Positions 24,045-33,166 of a stretch of DNA of 38,460 bases are shown piece by piece (the first letter of the stretch is position 1; the number at the start of each line of letters is the position of its first letter). The stretch comes from a virus, in the IMG/VR virus record IMGVR_UViG_3300010401_000056, positions 1 through 38,460 of that record; one strand, 5' to 3'. A model generated the notes under the pieces. The model was not told the DNA's origin and ran no database searches. It saw nothing but the letters and a program-made list of their open reading frames with translations. The position numbers were made by a program, and so were the translations under genes.

Positions 24045-24761
24045 ATGTGTATAGGATTTAGTAGCCCTTCTGGAATTTTTGGAATGAGTGGCACAAGTGG
24101 TTTTAGTGGTAGAAGTACAAGAATGTCTCAAAGCGAATATGAAAACAAGTTTAATGTAAAACCAGACTATGAAGATTCAAGTTTTGCGTACTACAAAGTA
24201 GTACATGATAACCAGATAGACAAATATTCTAAACTTGATGGTTCTTGGAGTCGTGTAGACAGAATGCCAAGTGTAGATATTCCTTCTGGTATGTCTGGTT
24301 TTAGCGGTTCGTCTGGAATGTCTGGTTTTCATGGTCTTGGTGGTTTTAGCGGCACAAGTGGTCATATTGGAATATTCGGTATGAGCGGAAGACCCGGAAT
24401 TAGTGGTCATATTGAAAAATTTGACAACTCGGATTTTGTTAGAGTATCTGGAATTGGTCGTCCTTATATTCCGGGCATGTCTGGATATTCTGGTATTGGT
24501 CTCGATTTAAGTAGTAATGTTTCAGAGCCTTTACGGGAAAATATTGCTAATAAACCGATTTCTCAAGATACAGAAGTGTGGGTTAAAGATAGACTCAAAA
24601 CTCTTTTAAAGATGGCCAAGTCAATCGAATCCAATTGTAAAGTATCTGCGGACGACCGTTTGAAAGATGGAGCACTTGATGGTCTTATAAATGGGTGTGC
24701 AGTAGAGTTGATATATTTAATTGGTAGAGAACCGTCGTTCATCAATCTTAGAAAGGTGTAA
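24045..24761 (+). CDS. Collagen-like protein with Gly-X-Y repeats
   Basis: The protein has 238 residues. The start has a good Shine-Dalgarno (AAGGAG at 24031-24036 overlapping the previous stop, ATG 8 bases on), rare in this window. Glycine recurs every third residue at 10, 13, 16, 19, 22 and, unbroken, at 82-121 (14 glycines: SGMSGFSGSSGMSGFHGLGG then FSGTSGHIGIFGMSG), with Ser often in the third place. GMSGYSG follows near 144-150. Between the repeats is a charged globular segment (25-75). The C-terminal 80 residues are helical. Such repeats form trimeric rods in phage fibres and adhesins. A virion or appendage part is likely, though it lies among early genes. Confidence 0.75.
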   Translation: MCIGFSSPSGIFGMSGTSGFSGRSTRMSQSEYENKFNVKPDYEDSSFAYYKVVHDNQIDKYSKLDGSWSRVDRMPSVDIPSGMSGFSGSSGMSGFHGLGGFSGTSGHIGIFGMSGRPGISGHIEKFDNSDFVRVSGIGRPYIPGMSGYSGIGLDLSSNVSEPLRENIANKPISQDTEVWVKDRLKTLLKMAKSIESNCKVSADDRLKDGALDGLINGCAVELIYLIGREPSFINLRKV

Positions 24762-24763
24762 TT

Positions 24764-25384
24764 ATGTCAGATAAAAATACTCCACCATGGCTTCAATCTG
24801 ACACCATGCAAAATAGAATTTTGCGTGAAGCTATTTATCGAGATGAACAGGCTAAAAGAGGTTCTGCGTATCCTTCTGTTCCATCCAATGTTCCATCATT
24901 ATTGGATATTGTACGAGCAAAAGAACAACAATATAGTAATCCGCAACAACCATATTCTGCTCCGCAACAGCAATATAATCCACAACCAATGCAGCAATAT
25001 ACACCACCAACAGGACCATCTTCGCTGGAAACTGTTATGCTTGGAACGCTTCAAGCAATCAATAACAGTTTGGACAAAAAGTTTTTGAGTGAAGGAACAG
25101 TGTTTCTTGTTTGCATTGACCGTTCTGGAGTTTTGAAGCCCGATGTGGACCCATCAAAAATTCCAACGTTGCTTAGTAACAATCCTACAACAGACATTAA
25201 GATAATATCTTTTCAGGAATATACTAACGAACAAGAGTTGAAGTCTATTCTTGCGCAGATGAAGCCTGTTGTTGAGCAGTTTCAAGTATCGAATGCGCAA
25301 AATCCAAATGCGTCTCAATATCATATTTTTCTCGGTCGGTTAGTAGAAAAAATTTCATTCAACGATATAACATTTGACATCTAA
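24764..25384 (+). CDS. Hypothetical protein with Gln/Pro/Tyr-rich linker
   Basis: The protein has 206 residues and starts 2 bases after the previous stop. The N-terminus (about 1-50) is helical. A linker at about 55-90 is rich in Q, P, Y and N (SNPQQPYSAPQQQYNPQPMQ). The C-terminal 110 residues look like an alpha/beta domain (TVFLVCIDRSGVLKPDVDPS, IKIISFQEYTNEQELKSILA). No family is recognised. The linker suggests a multi-domain or assembly protein. Confidence 0.65.
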   Translation: MSDKNTPPWLQSDTMQNRILREAIYRDEQAKRGSAYPSVPSNVPSLLDIVRAKEQQYSNPQQPYSAPQQQYNPQPMQQYTPPTGPSSLETVMLGTLQAINNSLDKKFLSEGTVFLVCIDRSGVLKPDVDPSKIPTLLSNNPTTDIKIISFQEYTNEQELKSILAQMKPVVEQFQVSNAQNPNASQYHIFLGRLVEKISFNDITFDI

Positions 25385-25777
25385 ATGCCCATTATTAATC
25401 CATTCAATCCGTCTACTCCAAATGGAGAACTTCCAGAGGACGCCACAAATATTTTAACTCCGCAAAATATCAAGAGTCCTCAAGAGATGCTCAATTATAT
25501 GTTGAGCGATATGCGTCAACTGGTTATGGGTTTTGAAACAACCAGAGCAAATCAAATACTTTTTGTTGGTAAGTTGAATCAACTCGGGGCTATGGTCGTA
25601 AAGCTGACGGAAGAAAATGCAAGAATTCGAAAAGGACTCGCAAAACTTGGTGTAGAAATCGAAGAAGTCCCAATGCCAGAGTTGCCAGAACAAACCAAAA
25701 AAGTTTTGGAAGACTATGCTAAGCAGAAGGAAGAGAATGAGGCTCACGCTTTCGCACCACATCCGAATTACGAATGA
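25385..25777 (+). CDS. Hypothetical protein, 130 aa, coiled-coil centre
   Basis: The ATG follows the TAA with no gap. It has a proline-rich N-terminus (MPIINPFNPSTPNGELPEDA), then a long helix at about 35-95 with heptad-like spacing (LVMGFETTRANQILFVGKLN, VVKLTEENARIRKGLAKLGV). No motif is recognised. The end overlaps the next start (ATGA). Confidence 0.6.
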   Translation: MPIINPFNPSTPNGELPEDATNILTPQNIKSPQEMLNYMLSDMRQLVMGFETTRANQILFVGKLNQLGAMVVKLTEENARIRKGLAKLGVEIEEVPMPELPEQTKKVLEDYAKQKEENEAHAFAPHPNYE

Positions 25778-26025
25778 GATATCATATTGAGCTTGACAAA
25801 AAATGGTCTAATAACTTAGACTCAGTCAAACATATAAAATATCGAATGATTAATGTGTTACAAAAGGAATATGCGCAAGACCTTGGCATATCGGCATATT
25901 GGTATAGCAATGAACGCAAGGCCAAGTGCGGCGAATGTTTTGGGCGTGGTGAGAATACGAGCAGTAGTTGTAAACACGCGAAAGCATTAGAACGATTTAT
26001 GAATAAAACATATTCTACAGATTAA
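25774..26025 (+). CDS. Hypothetical protein, 83 aa, possible zinc site
   Basis: The start ATG overlaps the previous TGA. Residues from about 52 read KCGECFGRGENTSSSCKHAK: two cysteines in CxxC, then Cys and His (C-x2-C-x11-C-x1-H), a possible zinc-binding set. It ends TAA overlapping the next ATG (TAATG). It may be a small nucleic-acid or partner-binding protein; no family is recognised. Confidence 0.6.
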   Translation: MRYHIELDKKWSNNLDSVKHIKYRMINVLQKEYAQDLGISAYWYSNERKAKCGECFGRGENTSSSCKHAKALERFMNKTYSTD

Positions 26026-26588
26026 TGACCAACACGTTTCAACACAAATATCCGTTACAACCATACGTCGGAAAGTTTATCAAGGGTCACGGAGAAGTAG
26101 ATGAAAATGGTTCTCTGAATTTTATTATATCGGTTACAATGTGTGCGCCTAAATCTGCCGCAAAGAGATTCAGACACAGCATCACCCGATACCATCAACA
26201 TATCATACAAAATGTTTTTTCAGAGAATCTTTTGAAGGATAAACTTCACCCATATCTATCTCAAGCAAAAATGAAGGGATATTTATATGAGAAGATGACT
26301 TGGAAAAATGACGAAGGGTTCAAGTCGATTCGACAGTTTGAAAAAATTGTGGAAGGAGTTGGAATGACATTTTCGTTTGACATTCAATCGAAATATGTTC
26401 AACGATATGTTCCTCTGTCTTCTCATAATGATTTCATTCTATATATGCTAAAATCATTGGATGTTATGATTGAGTCGGTCCAGCAAAATAGCGACAATAT
26501 GGTTATGTTTGTTCCGATTTATTTGTCTCGCGTTCGTAGTGAACGAAAGATAACTATGCTGAATTTGCAATCACAAACTATTTATTGA
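26025..26588 (+). CDS. Hypothetical protein, 187 aa
   Basis: The ATG overlaps the previous TAA by one base (TAATG). It is basic and His-rich in the first half (AAKRFRHSITRYHQHIIQNV). A central helical part and the segment SFDIQSKYVQRYVPL with FILYMLKSLDVMIESVQ follow. No membrane segment or enzyme motif is seen. The function is unknown. Confidence 0.6.
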   Translation: MTNTFQHKYPLQPYVGKFIKGHGEVDENGSLNFIISVTMCAPKSAAKRFRHSITRYHQHIIQNVFSENLLKDKLHPYLSQAKMKGYLYEKMTWKNDEGFKSIRQFEKIVEGVGMTFSFDIQSKYVQRYVPLSSHNDFILYMLKSLDVMIESVQQNSDNMVMFVPIYLSRVRSERKITMLNLQSQTIY

Positions 26589-26589
26589 C

Positions 26590-27168
26590 ATGGACAACAC
26601 ACAACTGATGTTGCAAATTCAAGCAATGCAAGAGCAGCTTGAAAATTCTGAAAATCACAAGGAAGAACAAAAGAAGAAAAACATGCTGCTATATGGAAGT
26701 ATTGCAGTTAACGGTGTAATTCTTCTCATAGTATTGTTTGCTCTTTTAGGAGGGTGGATTGCTGTTCTGATTTTTTACGCTCTCATTGCAACATCAGCAT
26801 TTGTGTACGTTCTTTCGCGTCTTATCAATACGGTTAACGACTATAAAGATATTTTGGAAGGACAGGCCGAGGATAATAGACAAATGATTTCCAATCTTTC
26901 GCCATTCTTGAAATCTGAGTCTTCTTTTGCTTATACTGAAGAAGTTAAAGGTATTGTTGCAATGGTTAATGCGTATGCAAAACGTATGATTTTGCGTTTA
27001 GAGGAACTTGATACGGAACAGGAAAAAGAAGTAAAGGAAAAAAAGAAGTTGACATTTTTTGAAAAGCTGTCTATCTATAAAAGACGGACTCCGGAGCCTC
27101 CATCACGTTTTGGCGGCATTCCCATAGGAGGAAATCCAACACAAGGACAGCGATTTAGAAATGGATGA
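26590..27168 (+). CDS. Hypothetical two-pass membrane protein
   Basis: The protein has 192 residues. A coiled-coil N-terminus (about 1-30, QIQAMQEQLENSENHKEEQK) precedes two membrane helices at about 33-53 (YGSIAVNGVILLIVLFALLG) and 56-77 (WIAVLIFYALIATSAFVYVL). A long hydrophilic C-terminal part ends in a proline- and glycine-rich stretch (TPEPPSRFGGIPIGGNPTQG). The short loop between helices puts both ends on the same side. It could be a membrane anchor or holin-like protein, but nothing decides. The next start overlaps its 3' end by 8 bases. Confidence 0.65.
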   Translation: MDNTQLMLQIQAMQEQLENSENHKEEQKKKNMLLYGSIAVNGVILLIVLFALLGGWIAVLIFYALIATSAFVYVLSRLINTVNDYKDILEGQAEDNRQMISNLSPFLKSESSFAYTEEVKGIVAMVNAYAKRMILRLEELDTEQEKEVKEKKKLTFFEKLSIYKRRTPEPPSRFGGIPIGGNPTQGQRFRNG

Positions 27169-27682
27169 AACTACTACACCACCTTCACCTTCTCCTCTTA
27201 GCATAGAGGTTTATCCCGGCAAATCACTTTCGGAGCTTTTTAGAGAGACGATTAATGATGTAAATCGGGCGCAACAAGAAACCATTTTGCTTATTGAGCA
27301 GTTGAAAGAAAAGCTGAATCTGAAGCAGGATGATTCGCTGACGGATTATACAGTCACGATGATGCTTGCTCCAATTCTGAAGGATTTTATCACAGAATTT
27401 GGAAAACAATCTGAGAGTAAAGTAAAAATTGCAACGGCTGTTGCAAATATCGTTAAAGCCCAACAAACAGCAATTGTTGGCAATCAAATGTTGTTTCAAA
27501 GTGAAGGCAGTATCTTGGGACGATTGGGTGATGTGGACCCTCTTGCAAAATCATTTAGTCAAGCCTTGACCACCAGCGATTCGAAAAAAGATACCGTTAT
27601 AACAGAGAGAAACGTTAAGGAAGAAGAGTTGCGCGTGATACACAGTCCGGATTTTCTTGCTTCGAAATCCAAAGCATCGTAA
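27161..27682 (+). CDS. Hypothetical protein, 173 aa
   Basis: The start ATG lies 8 bases inside the previous gene. The proline-rich N-terminus (MDETTTPPSPSPLSIEVYPG) is followed by helices (SLSELFRETINDVNRAQQET, ILLIEQLKEKLNLKQ). The C-terminal 30 residues are polar. No motif is recognised. Position in the unbroken row 24045-29031 is the main support. Confidence 0.6.
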   Translation: MDETTTPPSPSPLSIEVYPGKSLSELFRETINDVNRAQQETILLIEQLKEKLNLKQDDSLTDYTVTMMLAPILKDFITEFGKQSESKVKIATAVANIVKAQQTAIVGNQMLFQSEGSILGRLGDVDPLAKSFSQALTTSDSKKDTVITERNVKEEELRVIHSPDFLASKSKAS

Positions 27683-27688
27683 GAAACA

Positions 27689-27982
27689 ATGGTTACACCT
27701 GAACAAGTTAGAGAAGTAAAGTCCAAAAAAGTTAATTCTGATGTAGAGCAAATTGTAGATACTCTACTTTTAGAGAGAGCAAATAAAAGACAAATAATTA
27801 TCTATCAAGATGAGATTGTTAAAGCTCTCAAATCTCTTAAAAAATATTCTAGGAAAGATATTTTTGAAAATGGCTTGTTGGATTTTGAAGATGCATACGG
27901 AGCGCAAGGTTGGAAAGTAACGTATGATAAACCAGCATACAACGAAGACTATCGTGCGTATTTTTTGTTTGAATTTGAATGA
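27689..27982 (+). CDS. Hypothetical protein, 97 aa
   Basis: The ATG is 6 bases after the preceding stop. Helical N-terminal half (VREVKSKKVNSDVEQIVDTL) and a C-terminal half ending DAYGAQGWKVTYDKPAYNED, with an AFFLFEFE-like strand. No motif is recognised. Its stop overlaps the primase start (ATGA), so it may be co-translated with the primase. Confidence 0.6.
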   Translation: MVTPEQVREVKSKKVNSDVEQIVDTLLLERANKRQIIIYQDEIVKALKSLKKYSRKDIFENGLLDFEDAYGAQGWKVTYDKPAYNEDYRAYFLFEFE

Positions 27983-29031
27983 AGTTGCGGGTTCGAGAAT
28001 GTGCTGAGAAGTTACATTCCATTTTTCTGAGATATTTTGGAGGCAAAACATTTCACGATATTCGCCTGAAGCACTTTAATGCTCAATATCTTTGCCCAAA
28101 TAAGCAATGCCCAACCAATCATTTAGGACATCACAGTTACGGCAAATGTAAGTTTTCAATATCGTTTGACATATTCAAATTTCATTGTTGGGTCTGCGAT
28201 GACTTTGGTTCCATATCTTATCTTTCAAAAAAATACCTATCGGAAATAGACCAGCGTGAAGTAAGAAGGTGTGGAGAAATACTAAAGGAATTCTTCGTTC
28301 ATTATAAACTGGATGGAAAGACATTCAATGTCAACCAGTTGCTGAAAAGTGAAACGGAAGGATTTGAATTGCTGATTGATTTTGATGAAGATACAAGTCC
28401 GTTTGATTTACGACGGAAGCGGGTTTTGAATTATGCATTGAAGACTCGTGGTTTGACTTACGAACATCTGTACTTCTACAACTTGATGTTTACAAGGAAA
28501 GGAAAATATGCAGATTTGCTTATTGTTCCCTCTTACGATGAACACCATCATCTTAATTTCTTTATTGGTCGAAGTATCGAAAAGAATGCTTACTTTAAGT
28601 TTAAGAAGCCGGAGATGCATAAATCAGACATCATCTTCAATGAACATTTGATTGATTGGAAACAACAGTTGATTTTGGTGGAAGGTCCAATTGATTATCT
28701 GCACCTTCACGGTTACAATAGAACTATACTTGATGGTTCTTCTCTGAGTAAAAATAGCTTGCTTATTCGAAAATTGAAATATTACAAACCAACAGTTAAG
28801 TTGTTATTGGACCCTGATGCGGAAAGTAAAGCAATGGATTTAGAGAAGAAGTTGAAACGTTTTGGAATTCCGACACAAATAACAACCAAACATCTTGTGT
28901 CCAGAGGTCTTTCGGATGCGGGTGAACTTAGAGGAGAACAAAAGATAGGGTTGATACAGGATGTGTTGAACGAAAAAGCAAATACAGATATTGTGTTATC
29001 ATTGAATCATAAATTAGAAAGCTTGAAGTAA
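27979..29031 (+). CDS. DNA primase, zinc ribbon plus TOPRIM (gp61/DnaG-like)
   Basis: The protein has 350 residues and would lay RNA primers for lagging-strand synthesis. Cys39 and Cys44 (CPNKQC) with Cys70 and Cys73 (CWVC) form a zinc ribbon. The TOPRIM fold shows LILVEGPIDYLHLHG with Glu235 and LLLDPDAESKAMDL with Asp278 and Asp280, the metal acids. The middle has the strand-rich primase core (GKYADLLIVPSYDEHHHLNF, FFIGRSI). It starts in ATGA overlap and ends 2 bases ahead of the SbcD-SbcC gene. The helicase partner is at 6242. Confidence 0.85.
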   Translation: MKLRVRECAEKLHSIFLRYFGGKTFHDIRLKHFNAQYLCPNKQCPTNHLGHHSYGKCKFSISFDIFKFHCWVCDDFGSISYLSKKYLSEIDQREVRRCGEILKEFFVHYKLDGKTFNVNQLLKSETEGFELLIDFDEDTSPFDLRRKRVLNYALKTRGLTYEHLYFYNLMFTRKGKYADLLIVPSYDEHHHLNFFIGRSIEKNAYFKFKKPEMHKSDIIFNEHLIDWKQQLILVEGPIDYLHLHGYNRTILDGSSLSKNSLLIRKLKYYKPTVKLLLDPDAESKAMDLEKKLKRFGIPTQITTKHLVSRGLSDAGELRGEQKIGLIQDVLNEKANTDIVLSLNHKLESLK

Positions 29032-29033
29032 AA

Positions 29034-32000
29034 ATGTTAGTAGCTCATTTTGGAGACGTTCACATTAGGTCGTATGTTCGACTGGAAGAATATCGAGAGC
29101 AGTTTAACAAGTTAACTACACAACTTCGTAAAAATGGTGTGGACCTAATTGTGTGTTGTGGAGATTGGTTCGATAATAAAATAAATCTTTCACCTGAGTC
29201 GGTTCGATTTTCTTGTGAAGCAATTGAAATGCTTGCGAATGTCGCGCCTCTTTATATGATTGCTGGAAATCACGACGCCAATTTGAGCAATCTTTCACGT
29301 ATGGACTCGCTTCAATTGCTTGGACATCTTATGCGAAGCAATTCAAAGTTTCATTATTTGCGTGACAGCGGCTTGTTTTCTGTCCCTGATACAAATATTG
29401 AATTTGGCGTGTTTTCTCAATTTGATAAACCGGAAGAATGGCCGGTCCATATTGAGAACAAAGACTCAAACAAGTGTTATATTGCTCTCCATCATGCACC
29501 ACTTCAGGGAGCAAAATTTGGCACAGGGATAAAAATCGAGGATGGGACATCAGCTAACATCTTTTCTGAATATGATATGGTGTGGTTAGCAGATATTCAT
29601 CAACGGCAATTTTTGAATGAAGAAAAAACTATCGCCTATCCCGGTTCATTGATTCAGCAGAATTTTGGAGAAGAGGTGTCAAAGGGATATCTTATTTGGG
29701 ACACCGATACGAAAAAATCTCGGTATGTTGAACTTCCAAACGATTATAGCTTTGTCTCTTTGAGAGGTGATAATCCAATCAATATTCGAGAGCAAGACAC
29801 TCAAAATCTTACTTCAAAAACTCGTCTAAAAATTGTGTTGAAAGATAAGATAACACGATTGGAAGAAATAGAACTTCGGAATTTCTTTAGTAGCAAGTAT
29901 AAATTGGAAGAAGCTCCTATTGTTGTTAGTGGTCAAAATGATTTTGAAAATTATCGAGAGACCAATAAAGAGTTGTGGGCAAATTATCACAATACAGGAT
30001 TTCAAACCGAACTCTTGGAAAATTGGCTTAAAGGACAAACCGAACATCCGGAATATTCTGGCAAAGATTTCATTGAAAATTGCGTCGAGCTTCATAAACG
30101 ATGCATGGCACAAATCGAAATTCCTGACTACAAGAACAACCGATGGAAACTTGTATCATTGAAATTTTCAGGTTTTGGTCCATACGGTGATGAGAATTAT
30201 GTAAACTTCAATGACGTAAAAGGTATTGCTGGACTCTTTGCGCCGAATCGACAGGGTAAAACGACTCTCATCGAGGTTCTTACTCATGCTGTCACAGGGG
30301 AAACTATCAAGTCTATCAATCTGGATAAGTTCATCAATCTGAGACGCACTAAGGCTTCGTCTGAGACGCTCTTGGAGCACAATGGTACATTATACCGTAT
30401 TTTACGTCAGGTGAGCCGTAAGAAGACGGGAGGAGGCTCTACGAGCAAAATAATCATCACTTTCCAAGACAAAGACGGAGTTTGGCAACCATATAACGAA
30501 TTGGATGGCCCATCGACCAATAAATCGTGCCAAACGCTCTTTGGAGATAGAGATGATTTCTTATTGACATCTATTAGTTCTCAGGAGAATTATGCTGGTA
30601 TTCTCGACAAGAAAGACAGCGAGCGTTTAGCTGCCTTGTATAGATTTACTAATTTGGATTGGTTTGAAAATCTGCGTAAAAAGTCTTCTGAGGAAATCAA
30701 GGACATCGAAAAGGAAATCATGCTGCTTCAAAAGAGTGCAAACACACAAAGCTTTGCTATCTTAGAACAGCGTCGGGCAAATACAACCAGAGAAGTTGAA
30801 GATTTCGAGAGACAACTGAGCGATAGAAAGCGCGAACTGGAACAATTGATAGAGACGCTTATTGCTCTTAAAACTCAGGTAAAAGAGACAACAAGTAGTT
30901 CGAATGCGGAAAAAATTCGAAATGATTTAGAGCATGCAAAAAAATCTCTTCGTTTGGCTGTATCTGGTTTGCAAGAATCAACCAATTCAAAGAAGGCAAA
31001 GATATCGGAAATGGAAAAGATGAAATCCAAAGTGCAACAAGTCTTAAAAGGTGTTGCATACAAGGAAATCATTGCAATGAAGGACCATGTCAAGAAAATG
31101 GAGGATGAGAGAGGACAAGCTCAAACCTCTGTCAAGATTTTATCTGAGAAGAAGAATCAGATTGACATGAAATTGAACATTTTGAAAATTCAGCCATGGG
31201 TAAATGAAGACCCAAATTGTCGTCAGTGCATGTTTTTGAAAGATGCGTGGCAAGCAAAAGACGATGCAGAAAGAATTATACAGGAGTTATCGGGATTTAC
31301 AGATAACTTGCATGTCCTCGTTGAAGAGTTGAATAAGGCTGGATTTACCTATCGAGAAATTCTTACGGTGAACGAAACAGTTCAAACGTATATGAATTTG
31401 AAGAGCGGTGTGGAAAAATCTGATAGTGACATTCTTCGATTTGAAAGTGAGAGAACACTGGCGGAAAAAGCTGTTGAGTCGCTTTCTAAAGAATTGGAAG
31501 AACACGCTGACACATTAAGGGAAATGGTTGAGCAGCAAGAGATTTCGACTAAAGTGCAAACGTCGAATGTTCGAAAACAAAGACTTGAAAATGAAATTCA
31601 AAGTATAGAAAAAAGTGTATGGAATGGTAAAACAGAGTTGGCTAGAATTGACGGCAGTATTGAAAATATGAATGAAAGACTTCGACAGGTTCTTGCATTA
31701 GAATCTAAAACGAAGTTCTATGTTGCATATCAAAAGGCAGTATCCAAAAATGGGGTACCTTTGGATATTATTCGACAAATACTGCCAAAAATAAACTTGG
31801 AGGTCAATCAAATATTGTCCATGACTCAAAACTGGAAGATTTCCATTCATGTTGACAATGACAAGCTAAATATCAATATTATTGATATTGTTAACGAAGA
31901 AGAAATTGGAGAGCGTCCCATTGAATGTTGTTCCGGAGCCGAACGAACGATTACAGCAATTGCCTTGCGCGTTGCATTAACACAAATATCGTTTTTGCCT

Positions 32001-32213
32001 CGACCAACATTTATGATAATTGATGAAGCGTTTTCTGCACTGGATGATGAAAATTTGTCGAGGATTGAGTTGTTCTTGAATGAGATAAAAGCTTATTTTG
32101 ACTTCATACTGCTAATATCACATATTCCTCAAATGCAATCGCAAGCGGACTGCTTATTAGTCATCAATAAGACCGATGATGACTATTCTCAGTTGAGATT
32201 CGGCTCCGATTGA
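29034..32213 (+). CDS. Fused SbcD-SbcC (Mre11-Rad50 / gp47-gp46) in one protein
   Basis: The protein has 1059 residues in one open frame. N-terminal phosphoesterase: Asp8-x-His10 (FGDVH), Asp44 (CGDWFD), Asn79-His80-Asp81 (AGNHD), His153-His154, and ADIH with Asp187 and His189. ATPase: LKFSGFGPYG, Walker A APNRQGKT (403-410, first Gly is Ala), a long coiled coil, zinc hook CRQC (Cys729, Cys732), a second coiled coil, ABC signature CCSGAERT (near 967) and Walker B FMIIDEAFSALDD (Asp997, Glu998). Total length is about that of the two T4 proteins together. The likely role is DNA end resection in replication and repair. The frame is continuous from 29034, so no frameshift is needed. Confidence 0.9.
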   Translation: MLVAHFGDVHIRSYVRLEEYREQFNKLTTQLRKNGVDLIVCCGDWFDNKINLSPESVRFSCEAIEMLANVAPLYMIAGNHDANLSNLSRMDSLQLLGHLMRSNSKFHYLRDSGLFSVPDTNIEFGVFSQFDKPEEWPVHIENKDSNKCYIALHHAPLQGAKFGTGIKIEDGTSANIFSEYDMVWLADIHQRQFLNEEKTIAYPGSLIQQNFGEEVSKGYLIWDTDTKKSRYVELPNDYSFVSLRGDNPINIREQDTQNLTSKTRLKIVLKDKITRLEEIELRNFFSSKYKLEEAPIVVSGQNDFENYRETNKELWANYHNTGFQTELLENWLKGQTEHPEYSGKDFIENCVELHKRCMAQIEIPDYKNNRWKLVSLKFSGFGPYGDENYVNFNDVKGIAGLFAPNRQGKTTLIEVLTHAVTGETIKSINLDKFINLRRTKASSETLLEHNGTLYRILRQVSRKKTGGGSTSKIIITFQDKDGVWQPYNELDGPSTNKSCQTLFGDRDDFLLTSISSQENYAGILDKKDSERLAALYRFTNLDWFENLRKKSSEEIKDIEKEIMLLQKSANTQSFAILEQRRANTTREVEDFERQLSDRKRELEQLIETLIALKTQVKETTSSSNAEKIRNDLEHAKKSLRLAVSGLQESTNSKKAKISEMEKMKSKVQQVLKGVAYKEIIAMKDHVKKMEDERGQAQTSVKILSEKKNQIDMKLNILKIQPWVNEDPNCRQCMFLKDAWQAKDDAERIIQELSGFTDNLHVLVEELNKAGFTYREILTVNETVQTYMNLKSGVEKSDSDILRFESERTLAEKAVESLSKELEEHADTLREMVEQQEISTKVQTSNVRKQRLENEIQSIEKSVWNGKTELARIDGSIENMNERLRQVLALESKTKFYVAYQKAVSKNGVPLDIIRQILPKINLEVNQILSMTQNWKISIHVDNDKLNINIIDIVNEEEIGERPIECCSGAERTITAIALRVALTQISFLPRPTFMIIDEAFSALDDENLSRIELFLNEIKAYFDFILLISHIPQMQSQADCLLVINKTDDDYSQLRFGSD

Positions 32214-32238
32214 AGTAAAAACAATCAATATTGAATTA

Positions 32239-32270
32239 AGAGTCGGGCATTTGTCCGGCTCTTTTGTTTT
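32239..32270 (+). terminator. Intrinsic terminator after the SbcD-SbcC gene
   Basis: AGAGTCGGGC (32239-32248) pairs with GTCCGGCTCT (32253-32262) in a 10-bp stem with two G-T pairs and a 4-base loop, followed by TTTGTTTT. It sits 26 bases after the stop. It separates the replication and repair genes from the putative virion genes. The following 44 bases up to 32314 hold no gene. Confidence 0.88.
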
Positions 32271-32314
32271 GGTCTGTATTTATCAATAAGGACACGAACT
32301 ATCAATTTTATACA

Positions 32315-33166
32315 ATGGAAATTATTCGATTTCAAAGACTTCTTGAACGGGAGTCTGCCCAAGAAAAAGCAGATGACAAAAAGGACCAGAAGGAGTTCAA
32401 AGAGGACAAGAAAAATGCGTTAACAGCACTTCAAAGTAAAGAGCTTGACCGTCAAAAGAAAATTACGGACATGTTTGAAAATAGCAATAAGGGTAAATTG
32501 AAGTCTGATGCTGTAAAAGAACTTGCTGCACAAATTGAAAAGGATGATGTTCGATATGAAGGATTTCCAGAATGGGTCTTAAAAACTTGGATGGATAGCG
32601 AACAAAAAGGAGCAATTCCTTTACTCAATAATCGTTGGTTGGATGTCAAGAGCGTTGTTTCTGATAAAGATGATGATGATTTTGATATTGGAAAAAGAAC
32701 GTATGCCGGAATCATAGTCAATCACGCTCGAAAAGAAGAGACTGGAATTAAAGCTATTAATTTGTTGCAATTCAAAGATTTCGATACGGAAAAAATGCGT
32801 AAGCTGCTTACATTTGAACGTGCAGCTATTGAGGCTCAAAAACTTATTGACCGTAAAAATAAGCGAACACATTCAACCGAAGCTGGTGGAATGCAAACAG
32901 CAGGAGCAACACCACAAACAACAGGTGGTTCTTCAGGCGGAAGTGGTGGAGATTTTGGAGCAGCAACAGGTGGAACGGAAGGTGGACTTCCTCCTGCAGC
33001 ACCTGTTCCTCCAACAGGAACAGAAGCGCCAGCTACAGGAACTGGAACAACAGAAGAAACGGGAGCAACAACGCCGGTCGGTGGAGAAATACCATTTGAC
33101 CAAAATGGTTCGCCGGACCTAACTAATGTACCAACAGGAGAAGAGGAGGAAGAAGAAACAAAATGA
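32315..33166 (+). CDS. Hypothetical protein: charged helical N-part, Gly/Thr/Pro-rich C-part
   Basis: The ATG at 32315 gives 283 residues; an upstream in-frame TTG at 32264 overlaps the terminator and is rejected. The N-terminal half is charged and helical (AQEKADDKKDQKEFKEDKKN). A middle globular part follows (FPEWVLKTWMDSEQKGAIPL). From about 195 it is low-complexity: GGSSGGSGGDFGAATGG, PPAAPVPPTGTEAPATGTGT, ending EEEEEETK. The C-part looks disordered or linker-like. It is the first gene of the post-terminator group. The role is unknown. Confidence 0.7.
   Translation: MEIIRFQRLLERESAQEKADDKKDQKEFKEDKKNALTALQSKELDRQKKITDMFENSNKGKLKSDAVKELAAQIEKDDVRYEGFPEWVLKTWMDSEQKGAIPLLNNRWLDVKSVVSDKDDDDFDIGKRTYAGIIVNHARKEETGIKAINLLQFKDFDTEKMRKLLTFERAAIEAQKLIDRKNKRTHSTEAGGMQTAGATPQTTGGSSGGSGGDFGAATGGTEGGLPPAAPVPPTGTEAPATGTGTTEETGATTPVGGEIPFDQNGSPDLTNVPTGEEEEEETK

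Noticed and set aside
32264-32314. Upstream TTG start for the gene after the terminator
   Set aside because: It would start inside the terminator T-run and add 17 residues of no protein character. ATG 32315 is better.
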